A DNA stretch of 64,000 nt, taken from contig ML679956.1 in NCBI GenBank assembly GCA_007922225.1, positions 20,648,689-20,712,688 on the forward strand, in the 5' to 3' direction. The stretch comes from Emydura subglobosa. Lineage: Eukaryota; Chordata; Testudines; Chelidae. Every line of letters begins with the position of its first letter. Positions within the stretch are counted from its first letter, which is position 1. Positions 10,094-23,560 of the stretch are shown piece after piece. Under the pieces are notes generated by a model that saw only the letters and a program-made list of their open reading frames with translations, made no database searches and was not told the origin of the DNA. A program made the translations under genes and the position numbers.

Positions 10094-11999
10094 GAGCATC
10101 AGCAGCCTTTGAGTAGGGATGTGGGTGCTCCCCTACAAATAGACAATTTCCAGCCATGTTGCACAACCAATTACTCCTAAGTGAGCCTTCAGAAAGTCAT
10201 CATGGGCAAACTAGCCTTTGGCTCTCCTTAAAGAGCCAATTGCCCCATGACAAGGACCTAGTAATAGTATTAACTTTTTAAAGGAAATGAACAAGTATTT
10301 AGAGAGAGAAACATATTTCTGAGAGCAGGACTGCTGATTCCAGAAGGTACGTAGATGTTGTCTGTAGTCTGGACGCCCAGCCTCCTTCTATCCCAGGAGG
10401 CTCTGTGTTCCCAAACTGGAAATAAACTGGGGGACTTTCTGGATTATGTACAAAATACTTGGAGAAGCAAGTGCAGAAGGGTGGTAAAAAAAAATTCTGA
10501 AAACAAAGCCTTTCAGCACACAAAACAAAATTTTAAAAAATCACACACAGGACATTTTAGTAACAACTGAATTTTAAAAATCAGGTCTTAATTCAATTTT
10601 AATGCTGAAAAAAATGTGATAGGTAAAATTTGTTCTATATAATTTTGCACCCAAGTTGCTCAAATCACATTTCAGCTCTCTCAGCTAACTTTAGATAACC
10701 TTTGTCCTCAACAGACAAGACTTTTACTTCTACTGTGGTAGAGTAATTAAACTCAGGGCTGCAAAAACTCTGATTCCCCAAAGGATTTGCTAAAATCCCC
10801 TAATTCCTGGTATTTTTTCCTATGTACTATTTATAAACTCTCCTTTGAGGCCTTTTAAGCAAGCGTCTCGTAAAGTGCATTCGATTTGTAGAGTAATCTA
10901 GCTCCACCAAGTGACAATTTCTTGCGGGTGCCATTCTGTAAATGAACTTCAAATAACATAAACGTGTACTGCACACTAAACCAGTCCAAAATATTTCTTC
11001 GCTGTGGAGGCTCTGAGTCAAACAGTTCATGCCTCTAAATTAGCTTCTTTTCACTCTGGTTATGTCACAATGAAACACTAAGCAGTTGGAATTAAATTCT
11101 TATTTGCCCAACCATTACTAGTTAATACTAAACATTTGTTTCACAAAAGTGTTCAAAGAATTAGCAGCAATTATAATACTATCTTTTGAACTAATATCCA
11201 GGAGAGACAGATTAATTGCCTGAGTTCTGCTGGCTTCCAGAAGCAGAAGTTAAATTGCAGGCCCACAACTATGGAAGGCCTGACTGTGGGTACAGAGATA
11301 CAAACCACCTATAGTCCCGATCCTACATAAGCACGAAAGACCATGCATTGGGAAGGCTCAAAGCAAAGTGGAGGTGCTTGCTGACATGCAGTCCCTAGCA
11401 TGGGTACCATAATATCTACCTGTCGTATTCTGCATGACATTTGTGAAAGCAAGGGCGAGGCAGTTAAAACACCAAGGAGCGAGGTGGTTGCTGACCTTGC
11501 AGCAAGCTATGCACAACCACACACAAGGAAGCTGCACTTCTAGAATCGTGACTGTTCTGAACACTGCCTGCACCAGGCCTGTGAAGCAATTCAGAGACTT
11601 TTAGCCCAAATCTTCAAAAGTACTTAGGATTTCAGTGCGAGGTTTGAGGATCTGGGCCTTTGTGCTCATACTTTGCAGATACAGAGAAGCATGAGGGATT
11701 GGATCTTGTTGAAGCCTAAATTTAGCACAATCAAATGTTAGCATTTGATATTCTTAAATATAATTGTTTTCCTAGTTGGTCGTGGAGTTTACTTCCTATA
11801 ATTTTCTTTTTATCTTAATATCTTTTATCTTTTTATAATATTCTTTTTATCACGATGGTTTGCATTTATAGCACTGTGGGTGAGGACAATTATGGAATAA
11901 TTAAGCAGTGTTGTCTTCAGTTTAATTTAGAGTATTTTTCATGAGCAATTAGAGAAAGAAATGCTTCTAATCAAATTTATTTAACAAATAAATATGCAG
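10094..11999. other. Intergenic, no gene seen
   Basis: AT-rich DNA without a convincing reading frame. Around 11,590-11,665 the text (tcttcaaaagtacttagg..tgaggatctgggcc) matches a short fold-back repeat style common in turtles. Nothing else could be assigned. Confidence 0.45.
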
Positions 12000-12535
12000 G
12001 TCAGTGGCAATACCTAGGGCAACCCCCTTTATGCCCCCTTCTCAACCCAGAGCCCTAACAGTGGTAAGGAATCCCATCACTGGGTCAGTGGAGATCCTGT
12101 TGCGACACATTGACTGTGGTTTCAGCAACACAAATGGACTAATGTCTGGCTTCCCTGGGCTACTTCCGACCCCTACCTATCTGTAGGACTCCATTGCTCA
12201 TGGGTCCTCAGTCTCCTCGAGGTACTCAGCAGACAACAAAAAGCTGTCCCAGTAGTTTCCCTCCATCAGGCTTCTCTTCCAGGGGCAGGGATTGGCACAG
12301 TTCGATCTCTGGTGCAGGGGCCAGAACAAGGCAGAGGCATCCGACTCCTTCCTTGACTCTGGCTCAACTGAGATGGAGACCCCACCTTTTATACTTTGTG
12401 TTCTGCTCTTCTGCTTCTGATGTGAGGGGCAGGCCTGGCCTGGCCCTGCCCACCAGATGGCAGGGAGTGATTCCTCCCTGTCAGTCTCAGAGGGAGACCA
12501 CTCCACATCCCTACAGTCCCTATGGAAGCAAAAAA
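12000..12535 (-). repeat. LTR-like fragment with leader, probably Ty3/gypsy
   Basis: Read on the minus strand, this begins with a tract rich in ctccctctgag and cctgcc, then shows a TATA-like box (gtataaaagg, complement of 12,385-12,394), followed by a leader-like region. The layout resembles an LTR promoter followed by untranslated leader, and it resembles what I recall of turtle gypsy elements. The minus orientation is the same as the gypsy relic 7 kb away. The boundaries and family are uncertain. Confidence 0.35.
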
Positions 12536-14870
12536 AAAACCAGATTTTCTCTTGTTTTCTGGTTTCTTCTCCTGAATTTAGTCCAGAACTCTGCTCTCTG
12601 TGTTCTCAGCTATCTGTTCACTCTCACTTATGGCCTTATGGCAGAAAGGGTCTGTATAATGGGAAAAAAGGAGAACAGTTATTTATGTCAGACAACCCTT
12701 GGAATGCAATAAAAATAACAACTGCTCAGTTTCCTATTCTAATGCCTTATAAAAAGGCACTGAGCCCTAGGATTAAAAAGCCTAATTCTCCAAAATTTTA
12801 AACCGACTATTGGGGAAGGGGAGATGAGTTAATGGAGGAAGAAGAGCAATGTGCATGGAGGAATAGAGAGGGACAGGTAGAGTACAAATCAACTCTGCAA
12901 GGATTACTTGTTGGATGAAAGAATTGGGGGTCCATCCAAAGACAGGAATACCCCATTCAAGCAAGTTGGAGCAAAGCTGCTAAATTTGCATTCAAATTAT
13001 TCTAATGATGATAACAGAAAATGCACTTGAGGACTCGAAAAGGAAAGTGAATTTCTGTGAGGACACAGATAAATTAGCATTAAACCAGTAATGTGATTGC
13101 CACACCAGAGCACTAAAGATTCTCAAAGGTAACTCAGAGATTATGGCTTGAGACCAGTCAGTGGCCATGACTCAGCCACAGCTGAGCACAAGTTACTTTG
13201 TAGTTCCACACTAATTTGGAACAATCACCAGTGAATCTCACTGTGGATGGGGTAGCACAAGCAGGAAATCATGAAAGGACTGCCAGATATGGTGGTATCC
13301 AGCAGAGCTAAACTAGAAGGGCAAGGGTTAGGGAACTGTTGCTTCAACTGCAGCATCAGAACTGGAAGGCAGGTGGACTTCTGTTTCCATGTGTGTCTGC
13401 ATCTGCCCTTTTCTAAAACACTAAAAGCAGGAGCAAAGAAGGTTAGGACAGTGGCAGTAAGCACAGCTGGCCTGAGGAAAGGAACCAGAAACTTGAATCT
13501 AAGTGTTATGCTCATCTAATAAATAAAGGAAGAGAAACAATACTAGGTAGCCTTTGGAATGAATCCAATCAAAACTAACCAACGTGTTTTGACTACTGAA
13601 TATTCAGAATTAACAGCCCACAAACTCTCCATACGCCAATAATTACTCATAGAAATGATCTGGCAGGCAATTTCAAATATATAAATTTGAGAAAATCACA
13701 AGCTGCTTGTGGACAGTTCACAAACAGAAAAAGAGGCAACATTTGCTCAACACATTAATTATTTAGAATTATATTGCTCGGGTCTACTAGAAATCCCCCT
13801 GTCCTGCAGAAGCTACCATCTACATATAATACCTCTATGCCAGACTGTGTCCTCACTGTACTGCACTTATTTTTTGCCTTTACATTAGAAACTTCTTGGA
13901 GCAGGAGCTCATGTTCTTTGGTTAATATATTTTGCACATTCTAAAGCATAATTTATTGCTATGCTGCTATATAGATAATACTACATCTAATAAGCCAATT
14001 CCAGAGAGACACTTCAGGAAGTTGTTCCCCTACCATTTCCCCTCCCCATGATGCAGGCTCTGGCAATTGTCCCCAGACCTTGTGTATCTGCTGTTCTAGC
14101 CCCCTCTTAAGCTCCCTGGCAGCATAATTCCATTGGAAACCTACTACCAGGGACTCTACCTTGGCTGTAGCTGCCTATGGGGAAGCTCCATGGAAAAAAG
14201 GGGGATGTTCCATGTCCCCCAGCCTTGCAGGACCAGAGTGGATATGAATCATGCTCTCTAGTCCTGTGCACTTTCACTCTGGCCTGCTGAATCTCTGTCA
14301 TATCCCCCTGCATGGATTCTGGGTTCTTATAGAAACCAGCATGGGGTTCAGAGATGGGGTTGGAGGGTGGGGGGAAACCATGGAGGCAATTATCACCCCA
14401 GTCTGTGTAGGATAGGAAACATCTGCATGCAGAGGATCCCCTCCATGTCCAGCAGCCAAGAAGGGTAGGACTAATTAGACCAATGTTTTCTTCTCCATGT
14501 TCTCTCTAGATAGCAGGCATAGGAACCTATCATTTTAGTAAGTCTACTCATTTTTGTGGCTATTTCTCATAAAACCAATAAAATTTACTCCATATTCATT
14601 CCTTTCTTGCTAATTCTACAAAATTGCTTCTGACTAGTGTAGGATGAAAATTTTCCAGTGGAATATTTTTTCATTGGAAAATGCTGATATGACTAAAATG
14701 AAACATTTTGCAGAAAGCAAGATATTTGGAAGGAAATTATCAAAAAGTTTTGTTATGATAAGGTTGAAATGTTTTGTTTTGACTTTATCATTTTGATTAT
14801 AATATAATATATAACAGTATAGAAATGTTTCAGTTATAATATCAAAACGATAACATCAAAGCAAATTGGT
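12536..14870. other. Intergenic, no gene seen
   Basis: Mostly unique-looking AT-rich DNA. The stretch 14,630-14,790 (gaaaattttcc, attggaaaatgctg..) looks like a degraded interspersed repeat seen again near 26,730 and 29,000. No coding exon could be supported. Confidence 0.4.
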
Positions 14871-15760
14871 GTGGACACAGCGTCAAAATGAAGACAGACA
14901 TATGCATGGAACTAAGCAGCAGGCCACAGCTTTTATTAAACTTTAGCACAGGGGCGCGGTGCTACCCACCCATCACCAATGGTCTCCAATACCAGGCATT
15001 TCATTGGTTCCAGTGCAGGGTGTGACCCGTCATGCCCAGGGTAGCCACCTGAAAACACCAAGGTCAGGGCAGGCTGCAAAAGGAGAGCAGATTCTCCCAA
15101 TACTGGTGGGTGACACTGAAGTCAGACTTCCCAACCAGCCACACAGGACTCCGCTCTCCCGGAGTTCTAGCACCCTCCCCTCCTCAAGGGGGACAGAGGG
15201 TGCAGCAGGCTGGGGTCCTCAGCCCGCAAGGGCCTCAAGATCTAACCTTGACCTGTGAAGGTCACAAGGTCCCAACACCAAAATCCTAGGTCTTTTACCT
15301 CCGGGAACTGTTCATTTTATTCTTTTAACAGCATTGGAAACCGGCCACACATTGCAACAAATAAACAACTCCAGTACTTCAGGTTAGGTACTAAAGGCAT
15401 TCCTATTCAATTCACTGTGACTTGTAGGTGCTACAAGATAGGCAAAAAAACTCCTTGATCCTCTGCCAATTGGCCCATGGGAGAAAAAATTCCTTCCTGA
15501 CTCCCTAAACAGATGATTGGCATATGCTGTGCGTCTAGCCAGGACATGTTACCATTCCTAATTTGGGTCAGTATGGTGGGCTGCTGAAAGAGGCTGCACA
15601 TGGGCCCTGTGCTGGGTTAAATCCTGGGAGTTGGGGGATGCTGCCCAATCAGAGAATCCCAGGGGGAGGAACTACTTATTGTCCCTTGGCAAATGTCTCC
15701 CTTTCTTGCTACTGGGACTGTTCCCATCAAGTTCCCCTACCCACTGATATGGATGGCTGG
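14871..15760. repeat. Unclassified interspersed repeat, retrotransposon-like
   Basis: A GC-richer block in AT-rich surroundings, containing cttttattaaac, a mid-section rich in cccagg, and aattccttcctgactccc. The composition and edges suggest an inserted retroelement 3' region. I see no reverse-transcriptase motif, so the class is not assigned. Confidence 0.3.
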
Positions 15761-18700
15761 CATATGTTTCACTAAGGTCAAAACAAGATATTCCAGAATA
15801 TTTTGTTTCACAAAAATCTCCAAGATTCCTTCTTTACATTCCGATTCAGGACAAAACAAAATTTCAAAATCTTGGAATTTTCCCAAGGACAGGGATTCCA
15901 TTTTCCTACCACCTCTATTCTGACGCTCCTCCTTAATCTAACGTTTTTTATCTCTAGCACATACTTCATTGTATATACAATATCTTCATACCAGAATGTT
16001 ATTTTATTCCATGTTTATATCTTATCACCCCAAGCATGACTTTTGTGATAAATCTTTTTATTAGGAATGAAGGAAAGTATTTCGAAGTGACAGCTAGAAT
16101 GGTCGATGACATTGCAGGGAAAAATGAGGTGGTACAATTTGGACAATATAATATGGTCGGAAGCTAAGATAACAGAGTGATAAAAGGTAGGATTTTTTTT
16201 AAAAAGATGATAAAAAGAGACTATGGAGAGGGAAAGTACAAAGATAAGATGGGGATGGCAGAATTCTGCCACAGTTGAACTTTTCTGACAATCAAAAACC
16301 TTATGTTTGAACTTGACATCAGCTAGAGTTCAGTTATGGCTTTAATTATCTCTTTACCAGCTGTCAGACTGCTTAGAACTTTCAGTACTGATGAATTTGC
16401 TTCAAATGTTCAAATATAAATCATAATGTCGGCAGTGGGATACACTTAAAAAAATCCCCAGCAACCCACTTGGAACATAGAAATGTCATCTTGGTCTAAT
16501 AGCTTTAATTCATGCTCCCTCTCAGTTGGGAATGTTTTCAGAGCTTTATTTCCCACTCAAGAAGTTAGGCCCCTAATATGAGTTGAGGTATATTGTCAAG
16601 TAGAAAACTCTGAATGAAGAGGGCTCCACTATAGTGGTACATGAGTGAGAGCACACTTGGACTATTAGCGGGTTTCAGCCTCTGCCCTCAGTCTGACATT
16701 ACCCACAAACATGTATTATAAAATTGAAGCGAGCACCCAGAAGAGCTTTGAATGGCCTTGCACTGGGTAGTGGTTGCTTCTCTTTTTTTCCTTTATACAT
16801 CCTTAGTTAGAAATTATTCCTTATGCCTTCTCTCTACTTTTTCTTTGTTGGATGGAAGTCATTAAAAAGTGTTTGCACTGAACACCTGTTGTGAACAAAG
16901 AAAGTGTCCAGTCCCTGTCAATTTCTTCTGACTTTGAACAGTGATTATTGAGATCAGCTATTTGAAAGTCAATCTTCTGTGCCCCAGACTTTCTGGTGCT
17001 GACTGCAGAAATACAGCCACAGCATGAAAGAAAATTGTCATTCCTCATTTCATTAAAATCTGATTGATCAAACATTCTGGGCTAGCAGCAAATTTGAATA
17101 GCCTAGCCTTTTTTCTCACCTGATGTCTATATGCACAAAAGATTGCTATTTTTAATTATTTTTCTTCCTTCTTTATTTATATTACAGGCCTTGAAGCTCT
17201 GACTGAGTTCAATGGGGCCCCATTGTGCTAAGTACTATAAACACATAATAACAGACAACGTAGCCTCTGATACAGTACATATGTATGAAGTATCCATATT
17301 TGAAGAACACAATAAAATGAAATAACTCAGTTCTGCTCCTGGTTTCTGCTCCTGTAATTCAGGAGTGACTCCAGTGATGTCAAAACATATGTATGGAAGA
17401 TACATGAGAGCAGAAAACTGTTGGGATGTGTTTTTCTGATCCAAGATTTCCTTGTGTGTATTATGTTCAATATTTTGCTCACAGATCCTGATGATAGATC
17501 TTGACTTTGACATTCTGTTCTCCCTACAAGAGAGCTTGTTTTCATCAAGAAGAATATCATAATGAAGATCTTCCATGCAGATCAGAGAAAAGCATTTTGC
17601 CTTTAGGTACCATTATCCTACTAGAGTCTTTGGGTTATTTGTTAATCAGAAAAAAATAGGAGAGAATTAGAGCATAGCTGGGTACCTAAGAGTCCAACAA
17701 CATTGCTATTTTTGAAATCAAATATACTGTGCAATATTTATTACAGAAACTAATATTAAAAACACCTCAGCTATTCCATGGCTGCAAACTGTTTTAGAAA
17801 CTGAGAACAGTGGGATTTTCTGCTTCTGGCTTCATGCTTTACCGCTGGGGTCTAGTCAACTGACAGATGGTTGCATGAAGTTTAACATAAATACTCAATG
17901 GAAAAATTAACAAGATTAAGGTGAAGCGCTGATATAAATTTTATTGATTTATAGTTCCCCCTTCACTCACTGTATCTGCACAATATTGAGATTATAGAGT
18001 AACAATTGTATTATTCTAATAGTGCCATGGCATTAAGATGGTCTTCTGGGATTCTAAATCTTGTGTGTGATTAAACTAAATGATTTTTGTAGATTAGTCC
18101 AATATGCATTAAAATGTTAATAACAAATTGTACCTGTAGTAAAAGGGATAGTATTTGACCCATATGATCACTGCTTAAGGGTCAAATTTTCTTATCTGAA
18201 ATTTCTCCCATATAAATCAGGATAGTTATTAATCCTTTGTCTACTTATTCATAATAAATTAACAAATAATTGAAAATATTTCAGAGATCATATATACACA
18301 TAAGAAAAAAATACTAATACAAATACTGTAGCTCTGATGATTTATTGCATATTAATTAATTTGAATGAGATATGTTGTCTTATGCATCACTTAACTTATG
18401 TTTGTTTTAATCTTACTGTATATTTATTGTTTTCATTGTAAACATAAAAGTGTTTTTTAAAAGTAAATATAAAAAAATCCCACTGTACAAAACCATTGGA
18501 AAACCAGAGAAATGCACTATCAACAACTTATTCCAAATCACAGGTTGTCTGAGTTATTATTACAGTTTGAGGGGCCAGTCTGGCAAAGTCCCACATAATA
18601 TGAGAGAAATAGTGTATATGGGAATGCAGATCTTATATATACCTTAATTATTTCTTAAATGGGTTCTATCTTGAGAGGTTTTAAAGTAACTTTTCTCTAT

Positions 18701-19540
18701 CAAGCTGAACTTTCAAAGATAATCCGTTTGATCTGTGGCTTAATTCCTAAATATAAAGATTACTAAATTGTCTGGCTTGGATGAAGAATGATGCCATCTG
18801 GTCATAAGATGTTCAAATGTATCTTTAATTTTGTTGATGGATGAATGATGAGTGGCTGGTTGTCCTCAGGTCTTTTCAAACAGTTATTTTTGTAGGATTT
18901 TTGTTGAACTTTCCATAAACTGGTGATACAACGTCATCACAAGACCTTTTCATCCAGATAAGACCATGCCAGCTTCCTCAAAAAGTATCTTGTGTATTTT
19001 GAGCATCAAAATTTTACAATCTCTGTGGTATGCAAACACCAAATATTTTTTAATTGCTGGCTTAAGCGAGACCCTTCCAAGTTGCCACTAGCTAAGGATG
19101 TTCTAATTCGAACCTGATTGGACCTGCATGGTCCAAGGAATGCCTCGCACATGAGTTGTTTGAAGGCCTTGCATTGTGAAGTAAATGAAGCTCTCAAACC
19201 ATAAGAATCAAGAGTAAGGCCTCCAACTCCATGAGCTATCTGAGGTAAGACTGACATTCCAGAACTCCAAGGCTCATCACTTCAGGGAGAGGAAGTTACA
19301 ACATAAATGAATAGGTTATGCCAGCTTTGGCTCAGTCTCTCTCTGCACCTGAAGGTAGTTTGGATTGTACAAAGGAGCCTTTTTTGGTTATAGACATGAA
19401 CAAGAGTCAGAGAATACTTTGCTACATAAATTATATTTTTCTACTATACAAAATAGCCTCCTACCCCCTCCAAAAAAATCAACATTTTGGTGAGCTTTTC
19501 TTGCTGTATGCTGAATTTGGACCAAACTATTGCAGCGACT
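15761..19540. other. Intergenic, no gene seen
   Basis: AT-rich DNA with scattered short open frames and no domain motif. Positions 17,190-17,280 (ggggccccattgtgctaag..tataaacac) resemble an amniote SINE fragment also hinted at near 38,270. The minus-strand frame at 19,006-19,257 has no recognised similarity, though it sits just downstream of the gypsy relic. Confidence 0.4.
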
Positions 19541-20115
19541 TGTGCTAGATGTTCCTCCCATCCTCAGCTGTAGTTGACCATATCATCAAAACAGGGTATG
19601 CATATGACTCATGTTGTTGAAGAACTTGACCCGTGAGCCATTGGAAAGTCACTGGAGCACCTTTAGGCCAAAGGGCATGGTCCTAAAATGATAGAGGCCA
19701 AATGGCATGGTGAAGGTGGTTTTCTCCCATGATTCTGGTGTGAGTGGGATCTAACAGTATCCCTTGGTTAGTCTAATGTGGCTATAGATCAAGCTTCACC
19801 CAGTCAGTCTAGTAGTTCATTCACTCAAGGCATGCGATAAGCATCGAATTTGGAGATAGCACTGACCTTTCTAAAGTTTATGCAAAACCAGATGGTGCCA
19901 TCTGGCTTTGGGACCAGTACAATCAGACTTCACCAGATGCTGCAGGATTCTTTAATGACCCCCAGTTCCAAAATCACATGGGCTTCTTGCCTCATGGGCT
20001 CCCGCATTATTCTGGGGCATAGCTGTGAGTTCTCATGGATGCGATATCCAGATTCTGTTTGGATACAGCGTTGCACAAGATGAATCCACTCCAGCTGAGA
20101 CACAAACACCATCAA
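19541..20115 (-). pseudogene. Reverse transcriptase fragment
   Basis: The minus-strand text gives MREPMRQEAHVILELGVIKE, then after a stop LIVLVPKPDGTIWFCINFRK and ISKFDAYRMP, followed further on by MPFGLKGAPVTFQWL. These are ordered RT palm and finger motifs of Ty3/gypsy elements. They lie downstream of the integrase in the element. Several stop codons interrupt the domain. Confidence 0.75.
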
Positions 20116-20619
20116 GAAGGCTTTTATTAGCTTCTCACTTGGGCCCTTCGTTCCAGGCAGAGATGTTCCCCCATATGTACAGGGTCTGGGTCTGGTGAGA
20201 TGGGCACTTGGGGTCCCAGCCCTGGTTCAGGGGGATAAGGAGCAATAAATAAGCTCTCCACTCCTTCCATGGCTTCAGAAGGTTAATGTGGCAGAACTAT
20301 GTTAGCTTCCTCTTGTCAGACTGCCAATTTCATATTTAACTTGGCAGTCTACTTTGTATGGTCCTTGCCATTTAGCAAGTCGTTTAGACTCTCCACTCAG
20401 GAGTAGAAGTACCCAATTGCTTGGCTTGAATATGCCCATATGTGTCCTTTTGTTATAGGCTCACTCCTGTGTCTGTTGAGCACTGAGGAGGTTTTCTTTG
20501 GCAAAGGACCCTAGGGTTTCAAGCCTATCTCAGAGCCTCAGTACATACTGTATAACATTCTTCATCTCAGAAGTCAGTTATTCCCAAATCTCATGGATGA
20601 GGTCAAGAATTTCCTGGGG

Positions 20620-21340
20620 TTATCTCCCATACAAGAGTTCAAATGGGGAGAATCCCATAGTTGACTGAGGAACTTTTCAAATAGCAAATAATAGGAGAGC
20701 GATCAGCTCATCCCAATGATGGGGATCCTCAGCAATACATTTTTTAACATCCTTTTCAGGGTCTGGTTGAATCATTCAACCAGACCATCTGTTTGCAGAT
20801 GACAGACAGACAGACATAGAGGCTTGTTTGTTTTTTTCTAATAAATCACACACACCCTTCAGCAGCTGAGGCATAAAATTGGTGTCTTGAGCAGTGAAGA
20901 TCTCCTTAGTTACCCCTAAACTGGCAAAGACTTTTAGTAGTACCACTGCAACAGTCTTTGCATTGGGGCTACGCAGTGGGATTGCCTCAGGATAATGGGT
21001 GGCATAATCAACTATCACTAATACACGTTTATGTCCAGCTGCCCTTTTTTCTTAGGGCCTCATGAGATCCATCCTGATCCTTTCAAACGAGATGCCTACT
21101 ACCGGGAATGGAACCAAAGGGGCTTTTGTCACTCCTTTAGGTCCTATGAGTTCGCATTCGGGGAAGAACCTGCTGAAGTCTTTAACTTTTTGGTGAATCC
21201 TGGGCCAAAAAAGCACTCGATTCCTGGCAAAGGTCTTCTCATGACCAAAGTGACCTGCAAAGGGGACAGTGTGAGCCAGTCACATAATCTCGCACCTTTG
21301 AGGCTGGGGAACAAGGAGTTGTGACCAGACTTCACCCATC
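20620..21340 (-). pseudogene. Integrase fragment (zinc-binding and DDE core)
   Basis: The upstream frames give the zinc-binding region (FFGPGFTK, then a Cys-rich end). The frame at 21,018-20,776 reads IVDYATHYPEAIPLRSPNAKT, the first-Asp motif of the core, then VFASLGVTKEIFTAQDTNF. In gypsy integrases the latter motif normally carries Asp where Ala stands here, so a catalytic residue is lost. Further downstream a different frame reads IQPDPEKDVKKC and related C-terminal integrase text. Confidence 0.75.
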
Positions 21341-21542
21341 CATTGATCTCTCTCCAGCTAGTACAATCACTCTCAAAATGGGGGTACTACTCTGCTTGTT
21401 GGGGGCCTTTCACCTTCCAATTAATCACTGGCAGTAGGTCAAAAGCCTGGCTCAAAGTTTCATCTTCCCTCTGATCCTTGCTGAAATCAGTCCATCTACT
21501 TAGAATGTCCCTCTCCTGAAGGAGACCAATATTGCTTTATTG

Positions 21543-21824
21543 TTAGGTGGCTTTTCTGGGGGAGCTCCCCCTTGGCTGGATACCCCCTTCTCTAGAATCT
21601 AGCTCCTTACCTCCCCCTGCCAACAGGACAAGTTTCAAGATCCCATCTCCCAGGGTCCCCTTGGTTATTCCCTCTAGGCCTGGTTTAAAAACTCTTAGTA
21701 CCTCATATAGATGCTCCCAATCCCAACCCAAAATAATGGGGTAGACTAATGTCCAGGCCAGCCCCACTACAAGATACTTCGTGTTTTCCCCTACAGTCAG
21801 CTGCATGCGTGGGATAAGGTTCAA
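21543..21824 (-). pseudogene. Retropepsin-region fragment
   Basis: The frame reads QLTVGENTKYLVVGLAWTLVYPIILGWDWEHLYEVL. The VG..L.YP.ILG.DW ending is typical of the C-terminal part of gypsy aspartic proteases. The catalytic DTG portion is not visible, so this is a partial domain. Confidence 0.6.
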
Positions 21825-22052
21825 AGTCTCTGTTTTTCTACTGTGTATTCACAATCTTCCAAGGGGCTTCAGGGTTTGGGACCAAGTTGTCCTGGATCAG
21901 GGTCTACCCACATCCGGAATGCACCGGGCCATGACCTCTGTTCTGTTTTTCTGGCCTCAGATGGTTGCTCATGTGATGCTGCCAAAGTCATTTCAGTAGC
22001 TAGATAGTTCTCCATCATCCAGACAGCATCAGCTAGGGACTCTGGCCAGTGT

Positions 22053-22335
22053 TTATGCAGTGTTTACGTTATCTCCAGCAAGAAGTACGTTGGTGAACTG
22101 CTCCACCATGATGAGTTCAGCCACCTTGCCTCCAGTCCAAATCTCTGACTTTAACCAACTCCAGCAGAGGTCTCTTAATTTCTGGGTGACTACATGGTAC
22201 TGGGCTCCCCAGGGATAGTTCTCCCAATGGATCATTTATTGGAAGGCCTCTTCTGTGATGTCAAGGTAGTTGAGTATAGTGGCTTTCACTTGGGCATACT
22301 TATTGGCAACAATACTTATAAGGTCAGAAGGGAAA
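22053..22335 (-). pseudogene. Gag fragment with SCAN-like capsid domain
   Basis: The minus-strand frame contains YAQVKATILNYLDITEEAFQ, a stop, then YPWGAQYHVVTQKLRDLCWSW and VAELIMVEQFTNVL. The spacing and the LRDLC..W..E.L..EQF pattern match the SCAN-related capsid C-terminal domain of Gmr1-type gypsy Gag. Stops are present both inside and after the domain. Confidence 0.65.
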
Positions 22336-23560
22336 TTTTATAATTCTATCTGACTTCTGAAATTTAATCACTTCTTTAGAAAGGGAAAATAATAAATGTG
22401 TTGACTAATAAGTACTTTACTTGGATTTGGCCTAGAATTTGTCTGGGCAATAGCACTATACTAAACTTAAATTGGAATTCTGTTGAGAAGCATTTAGAGC
22501 ATTTATAGGCTCATGGTTATGGTTACTTGTATTATCTTTTCTCATCTTTTTTTTCTGTTCATTTATGTAATGGTTTTAATTGTCTCTGGTATTGATTTTT
22601 AAGTCAGTTAGAAATGAAACTATCAAAATAATTGTACTGTATGGTACACTTAGAGCTATCACTCCTCTTTAAAATTGAAAGGCCTTTTAAAAAATTTTAA
22701 AAAACCAGAAAATGTGCATTGAGAAAGGCCTGATACTGCAAAAACTCTTCTCATTACTTTCCAAAAGCCTGATAGAAGAGAATATCTAACTGGTCATAGA
22801 GGCATTACCTTTTTAACTCCAAGGTGAACCTCATTAAATTATAAAAGGCTATTCTTTTACAAATCATTTAGGCTTCAGAGGTCTGATCCAACTCTCATTA
22901 AAATAAATCTTTCCATGGTTTTTAGCAGAAGTGGGATCAAGCCCAGATGAGGGTGTACATCTATTAGTTCCCTACCAACTCTGATCATTTTAAAACTGCT
23001 TTGTCATGTTAGCACATGTAGTAGCAAAAAACTAATTCAGGTCACTCCAGATATAGAAGATATTATCAGTCTCCATAGAGAAAAATGTAAAATTGCTTAC
23101 AGCAAAAAGCTATTTGAATTAGAAAAATTGACTGCTTAAGAATAAAATTTTATAAATAGCACAAAATAATAAAACAATCTAATTGTGTAGTAACACAAAG
23201 ATATAAATGTCTCAAGATGATGAATTATGTAGAAATGAGCACAACTTGGTTATTGTTAAAAGGAATAAAAGATTATCAGAACATAGAATTTATATGTTTA
23301 AAAACAAAGTGAGATCTAGAATAACCCCTCAAACTCTTTTTAAAGTTATGTCAGAAGCAAGAGCAAGTAGAAAGAGACAAGAAATTATGCCTTTGATATC
23401 AGTAGTCTCTGAAAAAAATCACGGGTAGTGAGGCAGTTGGTTAGGAATGAGAAAAGACTTTTCAATTGAAGCACAACTTTATTCAGTCATCTAGTTTTTC
23501 TATGTTAAACAAGTAATTGACAAAACTAAGGGATACCAGACCTCCCTATTACTTTCATTG
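22336..23560. other. Intergenic, no gene seen
   Basis: AT-rich DNA. The frame at 23,207-23,428 (rich in Lys and Arg) may be the N-terminal side of the gypsy relic that follows, but I recognise no domain in it. Confidence 0.4.

Larger units (their letters stand above)
19541..22335 (-). mobile_element. Degraded Ty3/gypsy retrotransposon of the Gmr1 type
   Basis: Read on the minus strand, fragments occur in the order gag (22,335-22,053), protease (21,824-21,543), integrase (about 21,340-20,620), reverse transcriptase (20,115-19,541). Integrase ahead of RT is not the usual Ty3/gypsy order but is the order described for the Gmr1-like group, whose gag also carries the SCAN-related capsid domain. 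All parts have stops and frameshifts. No LTR was identified immediately beside it. Confidence 0.75.

Noticed and set aside
12194..12712. 172-codon open frame
   Set aside because: Overlaps the LTR-like fragment, is matched by an open frame on the other strand, and has no domain or splice support.
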